Assembly: GCA_021325175.1 (NCBI GenBank) | Contig: JAJPHS010000085.1 | Span: 1-53,726 of the forward strand | DNA: 53,726 nucleotides | Origin: Terriglobia bacterium | Lineage (GTDB): Bacteria > Acidobacteriota > Terriglobia > Bryobacterales > Bryobacteraceae | Reading direction: 5' to 3' | Shown here: in pieces, positions 34,375 through 42,219 of the stretch | Numbering within the stretch: position 1 is the first letter of the stretch | Layout: each line of letters starts with the position of its first letter | Position numbers and translations under genes: made by a program | The notes under the pieces: model-generated | Database searches by the model: none | The model's input: only the letters and a program-made list of their open reading frames with translations | What the model was told of the DNA's origin: nothing

Positions 34375-35851
34375 TCCCCAACAGGCTGTGCCGGCGGCGG
34401 CCGCTGAAACAACACAGGAAAAAAGTCTGCTGGACTCGATCGTTGAAGATGGACGCCTGGCCAAGGATGAGGCGGCGCGCGACCGGGGCAAGGATCTCAT
34501 CAAGCAATTCGTCAAGGAGGTGCTACAGGGCACGATTACGCTCGCCCGCGACACCGACGCGATGATCAACGCGCGCATCGCGCAGCTCGATCATTTGATC
34601 TCCATTCAGTTGAACGAGGTGATGCACGCGCCGGAGTTTCAGAAGCTGGAAGCCACCTGGCGCGGCCTCAAGTATCTGGTCAGCAACACCGAAACCAGCG
34701 AAAAACTCAAGATCAAGGTTCTCAACGTCAACAAGAAAGAGCTGCTGCGGGACTTGCAGCGCGCCCCCGAGTTCGACCAGAGCGCCTTGTTCAAGAAGGT
34801 GTACGAAGAGGAATTCGGCGTCTTTGGCGGATCGCCGTTCGGGGCGCTCATCGGCGACTACGAATTCAGCAAGGGCGGCCAGGATATCGAGCTGCTCGAA
34901 AAAATTTCGCAGGTGGCCGCGGCGGCGCACGCACCCTTTCTCACCGCCGCCTCGCCCGAGATGTTCAACCTCGAAAGCTATACCGAAATCGACGCTCCGC
35001 GCGACCTGGGCCGTGTTTTCGATACCACGGAATACGCCCGCTGGAAAGGGTTCCGGCAAAGCGAGGATTCGCGCTACATTGGCTTGACCTGCCCGCGCAT
35101 TCTGCTACGCCTGCCCTACGGCAAGGACACGGTTCCGGTGGAAGGTTTCAATTACGAAGAGAAGGTCGACGGAACCGATCATTCCAAATATTTGTGGGGC
35201 AATGCGGCCTGGGCGCTGGGAGCGAGGCTGACCGCGGCTTTCGCGCAATACGGCTGGTGCGCCTGCATCCGCGGCGTCGAAAGCGGCGGATTAGTGGAGG
35301 GTTTGCCGGTGCACACCTTCCGGACCGGCGAAGGCGACGTGGCGATGAAGTGCCCGACCGAAGCGCCCATCACCGATCGGCGGGAAAAGGAGCTGGCGGA
35401 TTTGGGATTTATTCCGCTGGTGCACTGCAAGGGGACCGATTACGCGGCGTTTTTCAGCGTGCAGTCGGCGCAGAAGCCGAAGGTCTATGATCAGCCCGCG
35501 GCGACGGCCAACGCGCGCATCTCCGCGCAGTTGCCCTATATTTTCGCGGTTTCGCGTTTCGCGCATTATCTGAAGGCGATGATGCGGGACAAAATCGGCG
35601 GCTATATGTCGCGCCAGGATGCGGAGGTGTTTTTAAACACCTGGATCCAGAACTACGTGGTGCCCAACGACAACGCCGCGTTTTCGGTGAAAGCGCAGAA
35701 GCCGCTTAAGGAAGCCCGCGTGGAGGTTATGGAGATCCCGGGCAAACCAGGCTGCTATCGCGCCGTGGCCTTTTTGCGGCCGCACTTCCAGTTGGATGAG
35801 TTGACGATTTCCATGCGTCTGGTGGCGGATCTGCCCCAGCCGGCCAAGTAA
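34367..35851 (+). CDS. tssC: T6SS contractile sheath large subunit TssC (VipB)
   Basis: The 494-residue protein is of normal length for the sheath large subunit. Family segments are visible: FQKLEATWRGLKYLVSNTET, FGVFGGSPFGALIGDYEF, TCPRILLRLPYGKDTVPV, YLWGNAAWALGARLTAAF and a C-terminal AFLRPHFQLDELTISMRLVA. The first 8 bp overlap tssB in another frame, so the two subunits are made together. Recycling of the contracted sheath would be done by the ClpV encoded in the same operon. Confidence 0.97.
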   Translation: MADPQQAVPAAAAETTQEKSLLDSIVEDGRLAKDEAARDRGKDLIKQFVKEVLQGTITLARDTDAMINARIAQLDHLISIQLNEVMHAPEFQKLEATWRGLKYLVSNTETSEKLKIKVLNVNKKELLRDLQRAPEFDQSALFKKVYEEEFGVFGGSPFGALIGDYEFSKGGQDIELLEKISQVAAAAHAPFLTAASPEMFNLESYTEIDAPRDLGRVFDTTEYARWKGFRQSEDSRYIGLTCPRILLRLPYGKDTVPVEGFNYEEKVDGTDHSKYLWGNAAWALGARLTAAFAQYGWCACIRGVESGGLVEGLPVHTFRTGEGDVAMKCPTEAPITDRREKELADLGFIPLVHCKGTDYAAFFSVQSAQKPKVYDQPAATANARISAQLPYIFAVSRFAHYLKAMMRDKIGGYMSRQDAEVFLNTWIQNYVVPNDNAAFSVKAQKPLKEARVEVMEIPGKPGCYRAVAFLRPHFQLDELTISMRLVADLPQPAK

Positions 35852-35891
35852 GCGGTTCATTCATCAACAGAAAGCGAGAAGGAGAAGATAA

Positions 35892-36416
35892 ATGGCATTC
35901 GATACTTATTTACGTTTCGACGGTGGCAGCCCCACGATCGAAGGAGAAGCAACCGCGGCGGATCTCACTCCGCCCACGGGCTGGTTTGAAATTTTCAGCT
36001 TCAGCTGGGGGGCCAGTAATCCGACCTCAGTGGGCACGCATAGCGGCGGACTTTCGGCGGGAAAAGTCAGCGTCAGCTCGTTCAACGTTATGAAGAAGAC
36101 CGACAACGCCAGCCCGCTGCTGTTCGGCGCCTGCTGTAGCGGCCAGCACTACGAAAAGGCGAAGGTAGTGATGCGCAAGGCGACCGGGACCTCGGGCAAA
36201 CAGGCGACGTTCCTTGAATACGACTTCACCGACGTCATGATCGAGTCGATTCAATGGAGCGGTACAAGCGGTGGAGATGATACGCCGACCGAGAGCATCA
36301 GTATCGCGTTCGCCGCGGTCAAGATCCAATACTTCAAGCAGGACACCAAGAAGGGCACGGTGAGCGCCGGAAATATCGGCTCCTGGGACCTCACCAAGGC
36401 TGCCGCGTCGTCCTAA
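35892..36416 (+). CDS. hcp: T6SS tube protein Hcp (TssD)
   Basis: Hcp hexamers stack into the inner tube and can carry effectors in their lumen. The 174-residue protein begins MAFDTYLRFDGGSPTIEGEA and has the GWFEIFSFSWGASNP strand. The loops around CCSGQHYEKAKVVMRKATG and the C-terminal ESISIAFAAVKIQYFKQDTK match Hcp. AGAAGGAG upstream of ATG 35892 is a very strong ribosome binding site, fitting the need for many copies. There is no extension carrying a toxin domain. Confidence 0.97.
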   Translation: MAFDTYLRFDGGSPTIEGEATAADLTPPTGWFEIFSFSWGASNPTSVGTHSGGLSAGKVSVSSFNVMKKTDNASPLLFGACCSGQHYEKAKVVMRKATGTSGKQATFLEYDFTDVMIESIQWSGTSGGDDTPTESISIAFAAVKIQYFKQDTKKGTVSAGNIGSWDLTKAAASS

Positions 36417-36421
36417 ATTTT

Positions 36422-37141
36422 ATGACTTCCCGGCAGCTTTTCGACGCCGGAAAGCTACAAGCAGCGATCGAGGCGCTGGGCAGTGAGTTGCGGGACAATC
36501 CCTCCGATTCCCAGCGCCGTGTCTTTCTTTTTGAACTGCTGTGCTTTGCCGGAAATTTCGACCGCGCGGAAAAACAACTCGATATCCTGAGTTCGGGCGG
36601 GCCCGAGGCGGGAATGGGGGCACTGCTTTACCGCAGCGCTTTGCACGCGGAACGTTTGCGGGCGGAAATGTTCCGCTCCAGGACCTTTCCGCTGGAGGCG
36701 GCGCCCGCTGTCGAGATCAGCGGCACTTTAAACGGCAAGCCGTTTCACTCCATCGAGGATGGCGATCCGCGAATTGGGGCGCGGCTGGAGGTATTCGCCG
36801 CGGGCCAGTATTTGTGGCTCCCCTGGGCCCACGTGGCGAGCCTGAAAATCGAACCTCCCAAGCGCCTGCGGGACCTGTTGTGGACGCCGGCGCTGCTCAC
36901 CACGAGCGAGGATTTCCGCGGGCAGGAGCTGGGCGAGATTCTTCTGCCGTCGCTTGCGCCGCTGTCGTTTGAATCGGATGACGACGAGATCCGGCTGGGC
37001 CGCGCGACGGACTGGGTGGATCTTCCCGACGGCGATTTCGCCCCCGTAGGGCAAAAAATGCTGGCCATCGATGGCGAGCAGGTTCCGCTGCTGTCGATTC
37101 GCGAGCTTCGCATCTCCCGCGCCGGCACGGCCGCGTCCTGA
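36422..37141 (+). CDS. tagJ: T6SS accessory protein TagJ (ImpE family)
   Basis: The 239-residue protein shows the ImpE/TagJ two-part layout. An N-terminal TPR-like helical domain (LFDAGKLQAAIEALGSELRD, RRVFLFELLCFAGNFDRAEKQLD) is followed by a beta-rich C-terminal domain (RLEVFAAGQYLWLPWAHVASLKIEPPKRLRDLLWTPA). In characterised systems TagJ binds the N-terminus of TssB and modulates ClpV access to the sheath. It starts 5 bp after the hcp stop and ends 2 bp before tssA. TagJ is found in only some T6SS lineages, so it is a useful subtype marker. Confidence 0.93.
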   Translation: MTSRQLFDAGKLQAAIEALGSELRDNPSDSQRRVFLFELLCFAGNFDRAEKQLDILSSGGPEAGMGALLYRSALHAERLRAEMFRSRTFPLEAAPAVEISGTLNGKPFHSIEDGDPRIGARLEVFAAGQYLWLPWAHVASLKIEPPKRLRDLLWTPALLTTSEDFRGQELGEILLPSLAPLSFESDDDEIRLGRATDWVDLPDGDFAPVGQKMLAIDGEQVPLLSIRELRISRAGTAAS

Positions 37142-37143
37142 TT

Positions 37144-38880
37144 ATGCCGTTGAATTTGGAGGAACTGCTCGCTCCGATTCCCGGCGATAATCCGTCCGGC
37201 GCGGATCTGCGTTACGAGCCGATCTATGACGAGATCAAGGAGGCTCGCCGGCAGGAGGACGAGGCTCCGCAGGGCCACTGGGAGCACGCGCGGAAAACCG
37301 CGGACTGGCCGCTCGTTTTCCGGCTGTGCAGTAACGTTGTTGCCAAGCAGTCCAAGGATCTGCAAATCGCGGCGTGGCTTCTCGAAGCCGCGCTGAAGCA
37401 GGAAGGCTACGCCGGGCTGCGCGCCGGCCTGGATCTGATTTGCGGCTTGCTTGAAAAATTCTGGGACACGCTTTATCCGGAAATCGAGGATGGCGACGTC
37501 GAACTGCGCGCGGCGCCGTTATCCTGGATCGGGCTGAAGCTGGATATCGCGGTCCGCAGCGTGCCGCTGGTGCGCGCCGGCTACGATTTTTTCAAGTACA
37601 ACGAATCGCAGTTGATCGTCGGCTATGAGGCGACCACCGACCCGGACAAGCGGAAGGCGCGGGAGCAGGCGATCGCCGAAGGGAAGCTGGCAGGGGAGGC
37701 CTGGGATAAGGCGTTCGAGGAAACTCCCAAGGCGTTTTACAAACAGATCGTCGCCGATATATCCGCGTCGCTGAAGCGCATCGCCGAAATCGAACAGATG
37801 GACGAACGATTCGGCGATGCCATGCCGAACTTCGGCCCGACGCGTAAGGCGCTCGAAGAAGTTTACGCTGTGGCGGCTTCGCTGTTGAAGAAAAAGCTGG
37901 AGATCGATCCCGACCCGGTGGAAGCCGAACCGGCCGCGGGCGCAGCGCAGGAGGCCGCGGCGGAAGCGGCCGCGGCGGGTTCTTTGACGGTCGAGCCGGT
38001 GTCGCGCGATGACGCCATCACCCGGCTGATTTCGGCCGCGCGCTATTTGCGCGCCGCCGAGCCGTTCAATCCGGCGCCGTACCTGATTCTGCGCGGGCTG
38101 CGCTGGGGCGAGGTGCGGGCTTCGCGCGGAAAGCCGGACCCGCGCCTGCTTCAGGCTCCCACCACCCAATTGCGCAGCCAGCTCAAGCTGCTGCTGCTTG
38201 ATGGGAAATGGGCGGCGCTGCTGGAAGCCGGGGAAAACGCGATGGGGCAGCCCTGCGGCCGGGGATGGCTGGATCTACAGCGTTATATCCTGCTTGCCTG
38301 CTCGAAACTCGGTCCGGACTACGCCGCGGTCGAGTCCGCTCTGCGCAACGCGCTGCGCGCCTATCTGGCCGATGTTCCCGAACTGCTTGAGATGACGATG
38401 ATGGACGATACGCCGACGGCCAACAGCGAGACTCGGGAGTGGCTGATGACGGAGTTGAGCGATGGCGCCCCGCCGCGCGCCAGCCAAGCCGACCGCGACG
38501 GCGCGGCGACGGAGTTTGACGATCTTGAGGTCTTCAGCATCGCGCGCGCGGGGCGGACCGAGGAGGCTGTGGAGCTGCTCAAGCGGCAGCAGGCCCAGGA
38601 GTCGACCACGCGCGGCCGTTTCCGGCGCAAAACGCAACTGGCGGCGGTGCTGGTGGAGGCCGGGCGCGAGGCCATCGCGCAGCCGATTCTCGAGGATTTG
38701 ATCGCGCAGATCGATAATTACAAGCTGGAGGAATGGGAAAGCGGGGAGATGGTCGCCGAGCCGCTGGCGCTGCTCTATCGCGCTCTGCACGCCCAGGACG
38801 GCGACGCCGGAATGCGGCAAAATCTCTATCTGCGGATCTGCCGCCTGGACCCTATCCAGGCGCTGAAGTGCCCGGTGTAA
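37144..38880 (+). CDS. tssA: T6SS baseplate/cap protein TssA (ImpA family)
   Basis: The 578-residue protein has the ImpA N-terminal domain (LEELLAPIPGDNPSGADLRY, WLLEAALKQEGYAGLRAGLD). A long helical middle contains an Ala/Glu-rich linker (about 258-285), and a C-terminal TPR-like domain continues to DPIQALKCPV. TssA primes tube and sheath assembly at the baseplate or caps the distal end, depending on its C-terminal domain class. The class here cannot be set by eye. Its start lies 2 bp after the tagJ stop, and tssE begins 3 bp after it. Confidence 0.92.
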   Translation: MPLNLEELLAPIPGDNPSGADLRYEPIYDEIKEARRQEDEAPQGHWEHARKTADWPLVFRLCSNVVAKQSKDLQIAAWLLEAALKQEGYAGLRAGLDLICGLLEKFWDTLYPEIEDGDVELRAAPLSWIGLKLDIAVRSVPLVRAGYDFFKYNESQLIVGYEATTDPDKRKAREQAIAEGKLAGEAWDKAFEETPKAFYKQIVADISASLKRIAEIEQMDERFGDAMPNFGPTRKALEEVYAVAASLLKKKLEIDPDPVEAEPAAGAAQEAAAEAAAAGSLTVEPVSRDDAITRLISAARYLRAAEPFNPAPYLILRGLRWGEVRASRGKPDPRLLQAPTTQLRSQLKLLLLDGKWAALLEAGENAMGQPCGRGWLDLQRYILLACSKLGPDYAAVESALRNALRAYLADVPELLEMTMMDDTPTANSETREWLMTELSDGAPPRASQADRDGAATEFDDLEVFSIARAGRTEEAVELLKRQQAQESTTRGRFRRKTQLAAVLVEAGREAIAQPILEDLIAQIDNYKLEEWESGEMVAEPLALLYRALHAQDGDAGMRQNLYLRICRLDPIQALKCPV

Positions 38881-38883
38881 TTC

Positions 38884-39378
38884 ATGGCCAGGGAAGAGCA
38901 TCGTCTGGTTCAGCAATCCGTGCTCGATCGTTTGATGGATCGCGACCATGGCGCCGCCGATGAAGCGATCAGCAGAGCGCAATCGGTCCGGATGCTTAAG
39001 GCCGCAGTGCGGCGCGATCTGGAGTGGCTGCTCAACACGCGCTCGGTCGCGGTGCCGCCGCCGGAGGGGCTGCGCGAATTGAAGGCTTCGCTGTACACCT
39101 ACGGTCTGGGCGATATTACGTCGCTGAGCGCCGACGATCCCAAGGCGCGGGCGCGGCTGCGCAGCATGATTGAACAGTCCATCGCCACATTTGAGCCGCG
39201 GCTCAGCGCGGTGCAGGTCCAGGAAAAGGGAACACCCAACGGCGAAGCGCGCCAGATCCGTTTCATGATTCAGGCGCTGCTCAAGATGGACCCCACTCCG
39301 GAGCGCGTCACGTTCGATACCGTTTTGGATTTGGCCTCGGGCGAATATTTGATCCAAGGGGATTCCGGTGCGCGATGA
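38884..39378 (+). CDS. tssE: T6SS baseplate protein TssE (gp25-like)
   Basis: The 164-residue protein is related to phage T4 gp25, which starts sheath polymerisation. Recognisable parts are the N-terminal QQSVLDRLMDRD and VRRDLEWLLNTRSVAVPPPE. The LKASLYTYGLGDITSLSAD segment is followed by ARLRSMIEQSIATFEPRLS, whose Glu-Pro-Arg is the conserved gp25 EPR core. It begins 3 bp after the tssA stop. The last 11 bp overlap the GTG start of tssF. Confidence 0.95.
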   Translation: MAREEHRLVQQSVLDRLMDRDHGAADEAISRAQSVRMLKAAVRRDLEWLLNTRSVAVPPPEGLRELKASLYTYGLGDITSLSADDPKARARLRSMIEQSIATFEPRLSAVQVQEKGTPNGEARQIRFMIQALLKMDPTPERVTFDTVLDLASGEYLIQGDSGAR

Positions 39379-41209
39379 ACTGCTCGAATATTACGAGCGA
39401 GAACTGACGTTTCTGCGCCAGAGCGGAGCGGAATTCGCCGAGCGCTATCCGAAAATCGCTTCCCGCCTGCAACTGGAGCCGACCAAGTGCGAGGATCCGC
39501 ACGTGGAGCGGCTGCTGGAGGGATTCGCCTTTCTCGCCGCGCGCATTCATCTGAAGCTCGACGACGATCTGCCGGAGATTTCGCAATCGCTGCTCGAGGT
39601 GGTTTATCCGCATTACGTTCGGCCGATTCCGTCGGTTTCGGTGGTCGAATTTCGCAGCGATCCGGAACAGGGCAAGCTGACCACCGGATTCGAGATCCCG
39701 CGGCAGTCCCTGCTGTACTCGCGGCCGGTCGCCGGCGCGCCTTGCAAGTTCCGGACCTGCTACGACACCACGTTGTGGCCGCTCGCAATCGAATCGGCGG
39801 AATGGAAAACGCCGGAACGCATCCACCCGTTGCTCCGCACCGGCCCGGAAACCCGCGCGGTGCTCAGGCTTGAGCTCCGCTGCTTCCAGGACATCACGTT
39901 TGACAAGCTCGACCAGCTCCAATCGCTGCGCCTGTTTATCAATGCCGAAAGCAACCTGGCGTACACGCTCTATGAGCTGCTCGGCAATAACGTGCGGCAG
40001 ATCGTGGTGCGCGATCTGGCGCCGGGGTCGAAGCGCCCGCCGGTGGTGCTGCCGGCCAGCGCGCTCCAGCCGGCGGGCTTCCGCGAAGATGAGGCGCTGC
40101 TGCCTTATCCCAAGCGCTCCTTCAGCGGATATCGCCTGCTTCAGGAATATTTTGCGTTCCCGCAAAAATTTTTGTTTTACGATCTGCACGGGCTGGAGCG
40201 CGTAACGCGCGCCGGTTTCGGCGGCGCGGCCGAAGTGCTGATTCTGTTTTCGCCGTTTGAGCGCGGCGAGCGGCAGCAGCTTCTCGAAACGGGGGTCGGC
40301 GCCGAGACGCTGCGGCTCGGCTGCACGCCGGTGATCAACCTGTTTGAGCAAACCTCGGAGCCGATTCTGTTAAGCCAGCGCGTTCACGAATATCTGGTGG
40401 TGCCCGACGCGCGGCGGCGGCAGAGCATGGAGACGTTTTCGATCGACGAGGTGCTGGGCGTGAAGCCGCGCGCCTCCAGCGCCACGCGCTATGCCCCGCT
40501 GTACTCGTTCCATCACGATTCGACCTCGGCACGCGCGTTCTGGTTTGCGACGCGCAGGCATTGCGGCTGGCGCACCGACGGCGCGACGGACATGTATCTG
40601 TCCTTCGCCGATCTGACCGGCCGGCCAGCGCTGCCCGAAGAAGATTCGCTGACCCTGCGGCTGACCTGCTTCAACCGCGACCTGCCCAGTCGCCTGCCGT
40701 TCGGCGCGACGGATTCCGATTTCGAGCTGGAGGGCGGCGGCCCGGTACGCGGCGCCGTGGCGCTGCTGAAACCCACGGCGGTAATCCAGCCGCCGCTCGG
40801 AAAATCGCTGCATTGGCGGCTCATTTCGCAGCTTTCGCTGAATTATCTGTCCATCGTCGAAGGCGGGGCCGGGGCGCTGCGGGAAATGCTGCGGCTGTAT
40901 AATTTCGCCGATCTGGCGTTTCATGAGCGGCAGATCCAGGGCATCGTCAACGTGAGCAGCCGTCCGGCGCTGACCCAGATCACTTCCGAGGAAGGGGTGA
41001 GTTTCGTGCGCGGGCGCCGCGTCGAGATCGACTTTGACGAGGAGCAGTTCACCGGCGCCGGAGTCTACCTGTTCGCGAGCCTGCTGGAGCGCTTTCTGGG
41101 ACATTACGTGTCGCTGAACAGCTTCACGATTCTGGCCGCCCGCACGCGGCAGCGAAAGGAGGTGCTCCGCCAATGGCAACCCCGGACGGGCGATCGGGTG
41201 CTGATTTGA
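39368..41209 (+). CDS. tssF: T6SS baseplate protein TssF
   Basis: The 613-residue protein is the large wedge subunit of the baseplate. It opens with RDELLEYYERELTFLRQSGA and EFAERYPKIASRLQLEPTKC, which is nearly invariant in TssF. It continues with VERLLEGFAFLAARIHLKLDDD, LLEVVYPHYVRPIPS and the C-terminal VYLFASLLERFLGHYVSLNS. The start is GTG 39368 inside the end of tssE. Its end overlaps tssG by 37 bp, a longer overlap than elsewhere in the operon but compatible with coupled synthesis of the TssF2-TssG wedge. Confidence 0.96.
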   Translation: MRDELLEYYERELTFLRQSGAEFAERYPKIASRLQLEPTKCEDPHVERLLEGFAFLAARIHLKLDDDLPEISQSLLEVVYPHYVRPIPSVSVVEFRSDPEQGKLTTGFEIPRQSLLYSRPVAGAPCKFRTCYDTTLWPLAIESAEWKTPERIHPLLRTGPETRAVLRLELRCFQDITFDKLDQLQSLRLFINAESNLAYTLYELLGNNVRQIVVRDLAPGSKRPPVVLPASALQPAGFREDEALLPYPKRSFSGYRLLQEYFAFPQKFLFYDLHGLERVTRAGFGGAAEVLILFSPFERGERQQLLETGVGAETLRLGCTPVINLFEQTSEPILLSQRVHEYLVVPDARRRQSMETFSIDEVLGVKPRASSATRYAPLYSFHHDSTSARAFWFATRRHCGWRTDGATDMYLSFADLTGRPALPEEDSLTLRLTCFNRDLPSRLPFGATDSDFELEGGGPVRGAVALLKPTAVIQPPLGKSLHWRLISQLSLNYLSIVEGGAGALREMLRLYNFADLAFHERQIQGIVNVSSRPALTQITSEEGVSFVRGRRVEIDFDEEQFTGAGVYLFASLLERFLGHYVSLNSFTILAARTRQRKEVLRQWQPRTGDRVLI

Positions 41210-42219
41210 GCGCCGCCGAGACCCATCTGCTGCGGCTCCTGGAATCGAGCCCTTGCGAAGTGGAGTTTTTCCAGGCGGTGCAGTTGCTCGAGCGGGTTTA
41301 TCCGCATCGCGAGCCGGTCGGTTTCTTCGCGCATCCCTCCAGCGAAATCGCGCGGTTCACGGTGAACCACCGCCTGATTTTCCCGGCGAGCGAGATTCAG
41401 TCCATCGAATGGCCGGATGACCGGCCGCCGGTGGTCGCAGTGAACTTTATGGGACTCACCGGTCCGTCCGGCGTTCTGCCGCACATTTATACGGTCGCGG
41501 TGATTGAGCGGCGCTGGGCGCGGGATCGCGCCATCGCCGATTTTCTCGATCTTTTCCATCATCGCGTGATCTCGCTGTTCTACCGCGCGCAGCGCAAGTA
41601 CCGCGTGGCGGCCTCCTACACCGAAGACGGCGGCGTGGCGCCGTACCTCAAGGATCTCACCGGAATCGGCACGGCGGGACTCGAAAAACGGCAGGACATT
41701 CCGGATCAGGCGCTGGTCTATTACGCGGGCCTGCTGGGGCTGCAACCGCGCTCGGCATCGGCGTTGAAGAACGTAATCGAGGATTATTTCGGCGTTCCAG
41801 CCGAGGTGCTGCAATTCGTGGGCGCCTGGCACGATTTGCCGCGAGAATCGCAATGCGAGATGATCCCGGAAGAGAGCCCGGCGCGGCAGCTTGGCCTGGG
41901 AGCCGTAGCCGGCGATCAGGTGTGGGATCATGCCTCGAAAGCGCGCATCCGGCTTGGACCGCTTACACTCGAGCGCTACCGCGAATTTCTGCCGGGCTCG
42001 GCCGGCTGCCGCGCGCTGCGCGCGCTGACGCGGTTTTATTCCGGCGGCCAGGTGGATTTCGACGCGCAACTGGTGCTTGCGCGCGCCGAGGTGCCGGAAT
42101 ACGAGCTCGGCGGCGCTACCGGGCTTCCGCTGGGATTGTGTTCCTGGGCGAAAACAGAAGAGTTCGATCGCGATCCGGAGGACGCGATCGTTTCCTTGGG
42201 AGAAGAATCATGGGCGTAA
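41173..42219 (+). CDS. tssG: T6SS baseplate protein TssG
   Basis: The 348-residue protein completes the baseplate wedge with TssF and TssE and contacts TssK. Family features are EFFQAVQLLERVYPHREPVG and VNFMGLTGPSGVLPHIYTVAV. They continue with FLDLFHHRVISLFYRAQRKYR, YYAGLLGLQPRSASALKNVI and the C-terminal FYSGGQVDFDAQLVLA. The length is normal. It overlaps tssF by 37 bp and tssH by 10 bp. Confidence 0.95.
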   Translation: MATPDGRSGADLSAAETHLLRLLESSPCEVEFFQAVQLLERVYPHREPVGFFAHPSSEIARFTVNHRLIFPASEIQSIEWPDDRPPVVAVNFMGLTGPSGVLPHIYTVAVIERRWARDRAIADFLDLFHHRVISLFYRAQRKYRVAASYTEDGGVAPYLKDLTGIGTAGLEKRQDIPDQALVYYAGLLGLQPRSASALKNVIEDYFGVPAEVLQFVGAWHDLPRESQCEMIPEESPARQLGLGAVAGDQVWDHASKARIRLGPLTLERYREFLPGSAGCRALRALTRFYSGGQVDFDAQLVLARAEVPEYELGGATGLPLGLCSWAKTEEFDRDPEDAIVSLGEESWA